Shown here piece after piece: positions 14,113-21,114 of a stretch of 39,853 nucleotides of DNA. The notes beneath the pieces were generated by a model. The model saw only the letters and a list, made by a program, of their open reading frames with translations. It had not been told where the DNA came from and made no database searches. Position 1 is the stretch's first letter. Every line of letters starts with the position of its first letter. This stretch comes from Halopenitus salinus (lineage in GTDB: Archaea > Halobacteriota > Halobacteria > Halobacteriales > Haloferacaceae). A program made the position numbers and the translations under genes. Where the stretch lies: contig NZ_JBHSXL010000014.1 in NCBI RefSeq assembly GCF_042662125.1, positions 1 through 39,853 of the forward strand, given 5' to 3'.

Positions 14113-15555
14113 TCACAGCGCCGGCGTCTCGATCCGGGCGGCGATCCGTCGCACCGCGGGGAACAGCGCGATCGCGATCGCGATCTCCATGCTCCCGACG
14201 ACGAGGAACGCCGTCAGGTAGTCGAACCCCTCGGTGACCGTGCCGCCGACGAGGAAGCCGGTCAGGAAGCCGAGGGAGCCGAACACGTTGAACAGACCCA
14301 TCGCCGCGCCGCGCTCGTCGACGCCGACGAGGTCGGTGACGAGCGCCATCGTCGCGGGAGCGACGAGCGCGCCGCAGACGCCGACGAGCACCATCGCGCC
14401 GGCCGCGATCGGGTAGGTCGGCGCGAGCCCGACCGCGATGATGACGAAGCCGTAGGCGACGGAACCGACCACGACGGGGAGGAACCGGCCGATCCGATCG
14501 GAGAGCACGCCCATCGGATACTGGAGGAGCGCGAACGGGACGAAAAACAGCGCGAGCGTGACCCCGGCGCCGAACGCCGACAGCGAGAAGGCACCCTCCT
14601 GGAAGTAGTAGACGCCGACGAGCGCGAAGAAGCCGGCGGTCAGCCGGTCGATGAACCCGAACGCGAACGGGACGAGAAGCGCGGGGACGGCACGGATCCG
14701 GGCGAACACCTCGCGGAATCCGGGATCCTCGTCGATCGGGGTCGAGGTTTCCGGGGTCGGAGCCTCCGGGTTCGGAACCTCCGGGCTCGAGGTTTCCGGG
14801 CTTGAGGCACCATCCCTCGTTTCGGACGCCTGGATCCGCCGTGTCACCGTCCGATCCGCCACCGTCGAGGCGAGGAGACCCGCCGCGGCGAGGACGCCGG
14901 CGCTCGCGTAGATCGGGTAGAACGGATCGAGATCCGCCAGGCCGCCGCCGACCACGGAGCCGAGCGCCGCGCCGAGACCGATCGCCACGCCCGCGGCGCC
15001 CATGTTCCGGCCGTGCCCGCCGCCGAGATCCATGAGCATGGTGATGGCGAGCGAGAAGGCGCCGATCGTGAGCGCCCCGCCCGCCACGCGAACCCCGAGC
15101 GCCTCAGAGAACCCGAACCCGAGACGCGGCGCGGCCGCGAGCGTCAGGTAGGCGAGCGACCCGCCGACCGCCCCGGTCACCACGAGCGGGCCGCGGCGGC
15201 CGAGCGCGTCGCTCGCGGCGCCCCACGGACCGGCGAAGGCGACGAAGGCGGCGAACTCGGCGACGAGGAACCACATCCCGGCGCTCACGCCCGCCGGGGC
15301 ACCGAGGGCCACCACGATGTCCGGGACGCCCGGGTAGACGAGCACCTGGGAGACGAGCACGAGCCAGACGACCCCCGCGAGACGCCGGCGGGCGGCGCCG
15401 TCGCGGTCGGCCGTTTCGGCGTCGATTCCTTTCGCCCCCCGATCGCCGTCCGTCTCGGCGTCGCCGCGATCGGAACGCGCGCCGGCGATGGAGCTCGCGA
15501 GTCGAACCGCGATCGACGAGTCGTTCGAAGGCCTGGAGGGAACGATCCGTGTCAT
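14113..15555 (-). CDS. MFS transporter
   Basis: Major facilitator superfamily permease of 480 residues with about 12 hydrophobic segments in two groups of six. The inter-helix loop 2-3 motif reads GAASDALGRRGPLV in the N half and GVLSDRIGRFLPVV in the C half, the classic MFS signature. A Pro/Glu/Ser/Thr-rich linker of about 30 residues joins the halves and is encoded by a 15-bp tandem repeat. The first 60 residues are charged and probably cytoplasmic. The start at MTRIVPSRPS follows the last plausible inframe ATG; the inframe region upstream is the antisense of the DsbA-like gene. Drug or sugar efflux are possible; substrate unknown. It is 50 bases downstream of the DsbA-like gene on the same strand. 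Confidence 0.83.
   Translation of the reverse strand: MTRIVPSRPSNDSSIAVRLASSIAGARSDRGDAETDGDRGAKGIDAETADRDGAARRRLAGVVWLVLVSQVLVYPGVPDIVVALGAPAGVSAGMWFLVAEFAAFVAFAGPWGAASDALGRRGPLVVTGAVGGSLAYLTLAAAPRLGFGFSEALGVRVAGGALTIGAFSLAITMLMDLGGGHGRNMGAAGVAIGLGAALGSVVGGGLADLDPFYPIYASAGVLAAAGLLASTVADRTVTRRIQASETRDGASSPETSSPEVPNPEAPTPETSTPIDEDPGFREVFARIRAVPALLVPFAFGFIDRLTAGFFALVGVYYFQEGAFSLSAFGAGVTLALFFVPFALLQYPMGVLSDRIGRFLPVVVGSVAYGFVIIAVGLAPTYPIAAGAMVLVGVCGALVAPATMALVTDLVGVDERGAAMGLFNVFGSLGFLTGFLVGGTVTEGFDYLTAFLVVGSMEIAIAIALFPAVRRIAARIETPAL
14743..14802. repeat. Four 15-bp tandem repeats in the MFS linker
   Basis: Four imperfect units of the form CGAGGTTTCCGGGCT run head to tail. They encode a five-residue repeat with a Pro-Glu core (PET, PEV, PEA, PET) in the cytoplasmic linker between the two MFS halves. 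Copy number is likely to vary between strains. Confidence 0.75.
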
Positions 15556-15605
15556 CGGTGTGTCATCGACGGGCCCTCTCGGGCCGCGATCCGCGGGACC
15601 GGCGG

Positions 15606-16256
15606 TCAGCGCGCGGCGTCGATCGCATCTGAGACGGCCGACGCGGTCGGTTCGGAGACGGCCTCGCCGTCGACGAAGACCGTCGGGGTCGCCTCGACGC
15701 CGCGTTCGACGCCGGCGTTTCGGTCGGACTGGAGGACCGCGTCGTAGGTGCCGTACTCCCCGTCCGCGATCGCGACACAGGGGTCGCCGCCGGCCTCCTC
15801 GGCGGCGTAGCCGACGACGTCCCACGAGTACTCCTCGTGGTGTTCGAAGGCGACCTGCGCGAACTCGAAGAACGCCTCCGCGCCCTGGCGGTCCTGGACG
15901 CCGCGGGCCGCGTTGGCGACGCCGTACGACCAGGTCTCGTCGACCGGGATCGGCAGGTCCCAATGTTGGTACCGGACGATGCCCTCGTCGACGTAGTCCT
16001 CCTTGATCGTCGGGAACTCCTCGGTCTTCCACCTCGCACAGTGGGGACACGCGAAGTCCTCGAAGGAGGCGACGACGATCCCCGCGTCCGGATCGCCGAG
16101 GGCGGGCCTCGGAAGCTCGGAGACCGTCTCCTCGGGCTGGTCGGCGTCACAGTCGTACTCGGGGACCTCGGAGTCCGAGCCGCCGAGACAGCCGGCGAGA
16201 CCGAACGCCGTGGCGGCGCCGGCGGCCGAGAGAAACGTGCGACGGGAGCGGCGCAT
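15606..16256 (-). CDS. DsbA-like thioredoxin-fold Tat lipoprotein
   Basis: Secreted thiol-disulfide oxidoreductase of 216 residues. The N-terminus has a twin-arginine motif (SRRTFLS) and a lipobox with Cys23 (GLAGC), so the protein is lipid-anchored outside the cell. The thioredoxin-fold active site is C70-P-H-C73 (DFACPHCARWK), the CPHC form of DsbA. The cis-proline loop is VEATPTVFVDG. Two more cysteines (C36 and one in GDPCVA) could form a structural disulfide. The family is DsbA/DSBA-FrnE (thioredoxin_4). It probably introduces or isomerises disulfides in exported proteins. The MFS gene follows 50 bases downstream. Confidence 0.87.
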   Translation of the reverse strand: MRRSRRTFLSAAGAATAFGLAGCLGGSDSEVPEYDCDADQPEETVSELPRPALGDPDAGIVVASFEDFACPHCARWKTEEFPTIKEDYVDEGIVRYQHWDLPIPVDETWSYGVANAARGVQDRQGAEAFFEFAQVAFEHHEEYSWDVVGYAAEEAGGDPCVAIADGEYGTYDAVLQSDRNAGVERGVEATPTVFVDGEAVSEPTASAVSDAIDAAR

Positions 16257-16313
16257 GTACGTCGTTCGGCGAGCCGGACACTTAGCCTCTCCGAGACGGG
16301 ACTCCGGCGGCGA

Positions 16314-16469
16314 TCAAACCCGTTTGGAACGCGCCTCCCGGACTCCCGCTCCGTCGCGGACCTTGTCCTCACAGTCGGGACAGACGCGGACGTTCTCGAG
16401 CCCGGGCGGGGCGAACACTCTCACGTACCGCTCGGTGACGAACGAGCCGCAGTTCCTACAGTTCGGCAT
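16314..16469 (-). CDS. 51-residue zinc finger protein
   Basis: Short gene reading MPNCRNCGSFVTERYVRVF and ending REARSKRV. Two CxxC knuckles, C4/C7 and C30/C33, with a basic stretch between and after them make a rubredoxin-like zinc finger. Small CPxCG-type zinc finger proteins of this size are common in haloarchaea and resemble the DUF7563 kind; most have no known role. ATG start, TGA stop, 57 bases upstream of the DsbA-like gene on the same strand and divergent from msrA. Its codon usage is normal for the window. It might bind nucleic acid or protein. Confidence 0.75.
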   Translation of the reverse strand: MPNCRNCGSFVTERYVRVFAPPGLENVRVCPDCEDKVRDGAGVREARSKRV

Positions 16470-16471
16470 AC

Positions 16472-16495
16472 GTTGACACGTTGGGAATCGTCAAC
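16472..16495. repeat. Inverted repeat in the zinc-finger/msrA divergent region
   Basis: GTTGAC (16472-16477) and GTCAAC (16490-16495) are perfect six-base inverted arms with a 12-base spacer. The element lies immediately upstream of the 51-residue gene's start. It is too short to be convincing alone. Confidence 0.3.
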
Positions 16496-16565
16496 CGTAG
16501 TGCTTTGGGCCGAGGCGGATGTGACCGATGCACATTCAACCAGGGAGTCGTTCAACCACCGCGGA

Positions 16566-16573
16566 TTCATACG
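16566..16573 (+). promoter_or_regulatory. TATA-like element of msrA
   Basis: TTCATACG is centred about 27 bases before the msrA ATG, consistent with leaderless transcription. Confidence 0.45.
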
Positions 16574-16595
16574 TTCGGGCACCCTACCGTCCACC

Positions 16596-17180
16596 ATGAG
16601 CGAGGAACGCGACTCGAAGCTGGGGCGGACGGACGACGGGGACGAACCGGGTGCGCTCGCCACCTTCGGCGGCGGATGCTTCTGGTGTGTCGAGGCGGCC
16701 TTCGAGGAGCTTTCGGGCGTCGAGTCCGTCACCTCCGGGTACGCCGGCGGCGAGGCCGAGGACCCGAGCTACAGGGAGGTCTGTACGGGAACGACCGGTC
16801 ACGCGGAGGTCGTCCAGATCGAGTACGATCCGGAGGCCATCGGATACGGGGACCTGCTCGAGGTGTTCTTCACCGTCCACGACCCGACCCAGCTGAACCG
16901 ACAGGGGCCGGACGTGGGCACGCAGTATCGGTCGATAATCCTCACCCACGACGACGAACAGCGGCGACTGGCCGAGGAGTACGTCGAGGCGCTGGAGGCG
17001 GAGGGAGGCTACGACGATCCCGTCGTCACCGAGATCGAGCCGCTCGAGACCTTCTGGCGCGCCGAGGAGAAACACCAGAACTACTTCGAGAAGAACCCAC
17101 AGGACGCCTACTGCCGGATGCACGCGCAGCCGAAGGTCGAGAAGGTGCGCGAGCGGTTCCGTGAAGCCGTCGCGAAGTGA
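16596..17180 (+). CDS. msrA: Peptide methionine sulfoxide reductase A
   Basis: Cytoplasmic repair enzyme of 194 residues reducing the S-form of methionine sulfoxide. The catalytic Cys28 lies in FGGGCFWCVEAAF, followed by SGYAGG, the Glu/Asp pair region GHAEVVQIEYDP, HDPTQLNRQGPDVGTQYRS and the C-terminal FWRAEEKHQNYFEKNP. All main MsrA motifs are present. The first 20 residues (MSEERDSKLGRTDDGDEPGA) are an acidic, flexible extension common in halophiles. The C-terminal part keeps one more cysteine (AYCRMHA) that may act in recycling. The stop codon lies in a 22-bp tandem duplication. Confidence 0.93.
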   Translation: MSEERDSKLGRTDDGDEPGALATFGGGCFWCVEAAFEELSGVESVTSGYAGGEAEDPSYREVCTGTTGHAEVVQIEYDPEAIGYGDLLEVFFTVHDPTQLNRQGPDVGTQYRSIILTHDDEQRRLAEEYVEALEAEGGYDDPVVTEIEPLETFWRAEEKHQNYFEKNPQDAYCRMHAQPKVEKVRERFREAVAK

Positions 17181-17204
17181 TCTGGCCGCCGTCGCGAACT
17201 GATC
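17166..17204 (+). repeat. 22-bp tandem duplication across the msrA stop codon
   Basis: Two 17-base segments, starting at 17166 and 17188, agree at 16 of 17 positions (core GCCGTCGCGAA). The first carries the real TGA; the second carries a matching TGA in the same spacing. It looks like a slippage duplication of the gene's end. Confidence 0.6.
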
Positions 17205-17276
17205 GGACGGGGGCAAAACGGCCGGGGACCTCCGACAGAACGGTACATCTTTGAGCCGTGCCACGAACCGTCGGAC

Positions 17277-17696
17277 ATGGTTACGCTGGGACTGGTCGTC
17301 GCGCGGTTCAACGACTCGGTGACCGAGCCGATGGCGGCCGCGGCTCGCGAGGCGGCGGGGGAGCGGGACGCGGAGATCGCCAGGGAGGTCGCCGTCCCGG
17401 GAGCCTACGACGCCCCCCTCGCGGCCGACCGGCTCGCGCGGCGCGAGGACGTCGACGCCGTCGTCGTCGTCGGCGCGATCGTCACCGGCGACACGGACCA
17501 CGACCGCGTAATCGGCGCCGCGGCGGCCGAGAAGCTGACCGAGGTGAGCCTCGAGCGGGACACCCCGGTGACCTTCGGGGTCAGCGGCCCCGGCATGTCC
17601 GGCGCGGAGGCCCGCGAGCGGATCGAGAAGGGCGCCGAGGCGACACACGCCGCGATCGACCTCCTCGCGGAACTCCCGCGGCCCCACGAACGGTAG
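17277..17696 (+). CDS. ribH: 6,7-dimethyl-8-ribityllumazine synthase
   Basis: Penultimate enzyme of riboflavin synthesis, condensing the ribityl-aminouracil with 3,4-dihydroxy-2-butanone 4-phosphate. The protein is 139 residues, normal for archaeal lumazine synthase. LGLVVARFND (4-13) is the substrate-binding start, VPGAYDAPLAA matches the P-G-x-(F/Y)-E/D loop, and GAIVTGDTDHD holds the catalytic His75. FGVSGPGM is the C-terminal motif. The variations (ATPH to DTDH) are like other haloarchaeal homologues. It stands alone between msrA and an aminotransferase; the other riboflavin genes are not in the window. Short TATA-like DNA lies about 30 bases upstream. Confidence 0.9.
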   Translation: MVTLGLVVARFNDSVTEPMAAAAREAAGERDAEIAREVAVPGAYDAPLAADRLARREDVDAVVVVGAIVTGDTDHDRVIGAAAAEKLTEVSLERDTPVTFGVSGPGMSGAEARERIEKGAEATHAAIDLLAELPRPHER

Positions 17697-17818
17697 GCCC
17701 CACACGACATCGACAACCGATCGTCCACATCGACTGGCCGAGACGACGACACCGACCGACCGAAACGACGACAGCGACCGAGACCACCACACCGCGTCAC
17801 ATCACCGACACGACAACG

Positions 17819-18967
17819 ATGACCTACGACTTCACGGACCGAATCCAGCGCGTAGAGCCGAGCGCGACGCTCGCGATCTCAAACCTCGCGGCCGAAAAGG
17901 AGGCCGAGGGGGCCGACATCGTCGACCTCTCGGTCGGCGAGCCCGACTTCGACACCCCCGAACCCATCGTCGAGGCGGGAAAGGCGGCCCTCGACGCCGG
18001 CCACACGGGCTATACGTCCTCGAACGGGATCCCCGACCTGCGGGACGCGATCGCAAAGCGGCTCCGGTCGAACGGGATCGACGCGGAGTCCGACGAGGTG
18101 ATCGTCACGCCCGGAGCCAAGCAGGCGCTCTACGAGACCGTCCAGACGCTCGTCGACGACGGCGACGAGGTCGTGCTTCTCGATCCCGCCTGGGTCTCCT
18201 ACGAGGCGATGGTCAAGCTCGCCGGCGGCGAGTTGACCCGCATCGATCTCGCCCCGCACGACTTCCAGCTCGAGCCCGCGCTCGACGAGCTCGAGGCGGC
18301 CGTCTCGGCGGACACGGAGCTGCTCGTCGTGAACTCGCCGTCGAACCCGACCGGCGCCGTCTTCTCGGAGGCGGCCCTGGAGGGCGTCCGCGATCTGGCC
18401 GTCGAGAACGACGTGAGCGTGATCGCAGACGAGATCTACGAGCGGATCACCTACGGCGTCGAGCCGACCTCGCTTGCCTCCCTCGATGGGATGGCCGACC
18501 GAACGGTCACGATTAACGGTTTCTCGAAGGCCTACTCGATGACCGGCTGGCGGCTCGGCTACCTGCACGCGACCGAGGAGCTCGTCTCGCAGGCCGGCAA
18601 GCTTCACTCCCACTCCGTCTCGTGTGCGACGAACTTCGTCCAGCACGCCGGCGTCGAGGCGCTCGAAAGCGTGGAGACGGAGGTGACGGAGATGCGCGAC
18701 GCCTTCGAGTCGCGACGCGACCTGCTCGTCGATCTGCTCGAGGAGCACGGCGTCGACGTCGCCGTCCCCGACGGCGCCTTCTACATGATGATCCCGGTCG
18801 ACGCGGACGACCAGGCGTGGTGTGAGGCCGCGATCGAGCAGGCTCACGTCGCCTGCGTGCCGGGATCGGCGTTCAACGCGGCGGGCTACGCGCGCATCTC
18901 CTACGCCGCAAGCGAGTCCCGGCTCCGCGAGGCCGTCGAGCGGCTCGCCGAGAACGACCTGCTGTAG
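17819..18967 (+). CDS. Class I aspartate-type aminotransferase
   Basis: PLP-dependent aminotransferase of 382 residues, fold type I, probably aspartate/2-oxoglutarate. PLP contacts are N176 (SNPTGA), D204 and Y207 (ADEIYE), and Lys237 in NGFSKAYSMTGWRLGY. The substrate-binding GEPDFDTP (40-47) and the C-terminal Arg in GYARISYA are also present. ATG chosen since MTYDFTDRIQRVEPSAT is the usual haloarchaeal start. The 122-base gap after ribH is a low-complexity ACCGA/ACGAC-rich stretch without a gene. It may supply amino donors for aromatic amino acids with tyrA, but a general aspartate role is more likely. Confidence 0.87.
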   Translation: MTYDFTDRIQRVEPSATLAISNLAAEKEAEGADIVDLSVGEPDFDTPEPIVEAGKAALDAGHTGYTSSNGIPDLRDAIAKRLRSNGIDAESDEVIVTPGAKQALYETVQTLVDDGDEVVLLDPAWVSYEAMVKLAGGELTRIDLAPHDFQLEPALDELEAAVSADTELLVVNSPSNPTGAVFSEAALEGVRDLAVENDVSVIADEIYERITYGVEPTSLASLDGMADRTVTINGFSKAYSMTGWRLGYLHATEELVSQAGKLHSHSVSCATNFVQHAGVEALESVETEVTEMRDAFESRRDLLVDLLEEHGVDVAVPDGAFYMMIPVDADDQAWCEAAIEQAHVACVPGSAFNAAGYARISYAASESRLREAVERLAENDLL

Positions 18968-19086
18968 GCGTCGAGCCGCCGGCGGAAGACGGGATGGGAC
19001 CCGGAAAGCGTGACGAACGAAATCGGGTTCGGAATCGACCTCGTCGGAGACCCGAAATCGGCGATCGCCGCCGCCCACCGCTATCC

Positions 19087-19093
19087 CTTTTAG
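19087..19093 (+). promoter_or_regulatory. TATA box of the lrp gene
   Basis: CTTTTAG lies 23-29 bases before the ATG and directly upstream of a GC-rich inverted repeat. Confidence 0.55.
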
Positions 19094-19094
19094 T

Positions 19095-19113
19095 GCGGGG
19101 TCACATTCCCCGC
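19095..19113. promoter_or_regulatory. Inverted repeat between TATA and start of the lrp gene
   Basis: GCGGGG (19095-19100) and CCCCGC (19108-19113) are perfect arms around a 7-base spacer. The element occupies the space between the TATA box and the ATG, where a bound protein would block RNA polymerase. Lrp-family proteins often bind their own promoters, so autorepression is a reasonable inference. Confidence 0.5.
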
Positions 19114-19115
19114 GT

Positions 19116-19604
19116 ATGAGCGACGAGCGGGCGGTACTCGACGTACTGACGACGAACGCTCGAGAGGACGTCTCCGACATCGCCGCACAGACGGGCCTCG
19201 AGGAGGGGGCCGTCGAGGAGGCGATCGCGGACCTCGAGCGGCGCGGGGTCGTCCACGGCTACCAGGCGGTCGTCGACTGGGACCGGATCGACGACGGCGG
19301 CGTTCGCGCGATCGTCGAGCTCAACGTCGCGCTCGACCGGGAGACGGGCTACGAGGAGATCGCGGATCGGATAGCGAAGTTCCCGGCGGTCCACGCGCTC
19401 CATCTCGTCTCCGGGAACTACGACTTCGCCGTCGAGGTGACCGGCGACTCGATGCAGGACGTCTCCGGATTCGTCTCCGAGCAGGTCGCGCCGATCCCGG
19501 AGGTCACCCAGACGGTGACCCACTACATCATGGAGACCTACAAGGACGGCGGGATCCGCTTCGGCGACCGCGACGACGACGACCGGCTCTCGGTGTCCCC
19601 ATGA
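19116..19604 (+). CDS. Lrp/AsnC-family transcriptional regulator
   Basis: DNA-binding regulator of 162 residues. The N-terminal helix-turn-helix covers about 5-48 (VLDVLTTNAREDVSDIAAQTGLEEGAVEEAIADLERRGVVHGY in segments), then the RAM/AsnC ligand domain at about 65-150 with VHALHLVSGNYDFAVEVTG. The length is typical. Lrp-family proteins sense amino acids as dimers or octamers. Its stop and the next gene's start share four bases (ATGA), so it is co-translated with the aminotransferase and probably controls it and itself. The tail after residue 148 is Asp/Arg-rich. Confidence 0.88.
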   Translation: MSDERAVLDVLTTNAREDVSDIAAQTGLEEGAVEEAIADLERRGVVHGYQAVVDWDRIDDGGVRAIVELNVALDRETGYEEIADRIAKFPAVHALHLVSGNYDFAVEVTGDSMQDVSGFVSEQVAPIPEVTQTVTHYIMETYKDGGIRFGDRDDDDRLSVSP

Positions 19605-20758
19605 GGCTCGCCGACCGCGTGATCGACCTCCCGGAGTCCGGAATTCGGGAGTTCTTCGAGCTGGCGGAGGCTCGCGACGACGTCATCTCGCTCGGGGTCG
19701 GCGAGCCGGACTTCTCCGCGCCGTGGGCGGCCCGCATGGCCGCGATCGACTCCCTCGAGCGCGGGCGGACCTCCTACACCTCGAACCGGGGACTCCGGGA
19801 GCTTCGCGAACGGATCGCAGAGCACCACCGCCACCAGTACGACCAGGTCTACGACCCCGACGAGGCGGTCCTCGTCACGACCGGCGCGAGCGAGGCGGTC
19901 GATCTGGCCTTCCGCGCGCTCGTCGATCCGGGCGACGTCGTCGCGGTCCACGATCCGACCTACATCTCCTACGGGCCGGGCATCGAGCTGGCCGGCGGCG
20001 AGCCGCTTTCGGTCCCGACGCGGGCGGCCGACGACTTCGCGCTCACCCGTGAGCGCCTGGAGGCGGCCGGCGCCGAGCGGGCCGACGCGCTCGTGTTGTG
20101 TTACCCGAACAACCCGACCGGGGCGGTCATGACCGAGTCCCAGCTCGCCGAGGTCGCCGGGTTCTGTCGCGAACACGACGTCCGGGTGATCGCCGACGAG
20201 ATCTACTCTGCCCTCACCTACGAGGGCGAGCACGCCTCGATCGCGACGCAGCCGGGAATGCGCGAGCGCACGATCGTGATAAACGGCTTCTCGAAGGCCT
20301 ACGCGATGACGGGGCTCCGTCTCGGATACGCGATGGGGCCCGCCGAGACGATCGACGCGATGAACCGGATCCACCAGTACACGATGCTTTCGGCCCCGAC
20401 GACCGCCCAGTACGCCGCGATCGAGGCGCTTCGGTCGTGTGCGGACGACGTCGAGGAGATGGTCGAGGAGTACGACCGACGCCGCCGGTTCGTCCACTCG
20501 CGGTTCCGCGAGATGGGCCTGGACTGCTTCGAGCCGCGGGGTGCCTTCTACGCGTTCCCCGACTGCGGCGGGGACGATGAGGCGTTCGCCGCGGAGCTGC
20601 TGGAGGCCGAAGGTGTCGCCGTCGTTCCCGGCTCGGTCTTCGGCGAGGGCGGCAGGGGACACCTCCGCGTGTCGTATGCGACGAGCATGCGCGAACTCAA
20701 GCGGGCGACGGAGCGGATAGAGTCGTTCCTCGCGACCGAGTGGTCGGTGACGGCGTGA
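19601..20758 (+). CDS. Class I/II aminotransferase coupled to Lrp
   Basis: PLP-dependent fold-type I aminotransferase of 385 residues. PLP Lys232 lies in NGFSKAYAMTGLRLGY; GVGEPDFSAP, YPNNPTGAV and ADEIYSALTY are the other motifs. It differs from the aminotransferase at 17819 in most non-motif positions, so they are paralogues, not a recent duplication. It overlaps the lrp gene by ATGA and should form one operon with it. Substrate could be aspartate, alanine, or an aromatic or branched amino acid. The C-terminal codons and stop belong to a 23-bp tandem duplication. Confidence 0.86.
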   Translation: MRLADRVIDLPESGIREFFELAEARDDVISLGVGEPDFSAPWAARMAAIDSLERGRTSYTSNRGLRELRERIAEHHRHQYDQVYDPDEAVLVTTGASEAVDLAFRALVDPGDVVAVHDPTYISYGPGIELAGGEPLSVPTRAADDFALTRERLEAAGAERADALVLCYPNNPTGAVMTESQLAEVAGFCREHDVRVIADEIYSALTYEGEHASIATQPGMRERTIVINGFSKAYAMTGLRLGYAMGPAETIDAMNRIHQYTMLSAPTTAQYAAIEALRSCADDVEEMVEEYDRRRRFVHSRFREMGLDCFEPRGAFYAFPDCGGDDEAFAAELLEAEGVAVVPGSVFGEGGRGHLRVSYATSMRELKRATERIESFLATEWSVTA

Positions 20759-20785
20759 CCGAGCGATCCGTGACGGCGTGACCGA
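20747..20785 (+). repeat. 23-bp tandem duplication across the aminotransferase stop
   Basis: GTGACGGCGTGACCGA occurs at 20747-20762 and again exactly at 20770-20785. The first copy contains the functional TGA; the second duplicates it downstream. Confidence 0.65.
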
Positions 20786-20869
20786 CGCCCGACCACTTCA
20801 CGGCTCGCCGGCGGTCGAGGTCGTTCGAGCGAAACCGTTAGACGCGCTCGATGCGTGAACTACTGACAC

Positions 20870-21100
20870 ATGACACGGGAAGTGACCCACGTCTCGGACG
20901 GTCCGGCGAAGCTGGACGCCGACGACATGGGCGAGGACGGACTGATATTCGTCTGTGAGTGCGGCCTCTCGGACGAGCGGCCGCTTTGTGACGGGTCCCA
21001 CAGGGCGACGAGCGACGAGGAGGAGGGGACCCGCTACAAGTACGACGGGGACGATCGACGCGTCGTCGAGGAGATCGTCTACGCGGACGACACGGAGTGA
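20870..21100 (+). CDS. CDGSH iron-sulfur protein
   Basis: Small 2Fe-2S protein of 76 residues. The CDGSH signature is complete: C29-E-C31, C40-D-G-S-H44, giving the three Cys and one His that hold the cluster (FVCECGLSDERPLCDGSH). Only one CDGSH motif is present, as in mitoNEET-like soluble prokaryotic members. The rest is acidic with a short beta-strand N-terminus and a charged tail. Electron transfer or cluster transfer is likely; partner unknown. It is convergent with top6A, 14 bases from its stop. Confidence 0.9.
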   Translation: MTREVTHVSDGPAKLDADDMGEDGLIFVCECGLSDERPLCDGSHRATSDEEEGTRYKYDGDDRRVVEEIVYADDTE

Positions 21101-21114
21101 CCGCCGGAAACCGT

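Noticed and set aside
15556..16050. N-terminal extension of the MFS frame
   Set aside because: It is the shadow of the DsbA-like gene and has no membrane or MFS features.
17697..17818. ACCGA/ACGAC-rich stretch before the aminotransferase
   Set aside because: Low-complexity spacer without regular period, structure or start codon context.
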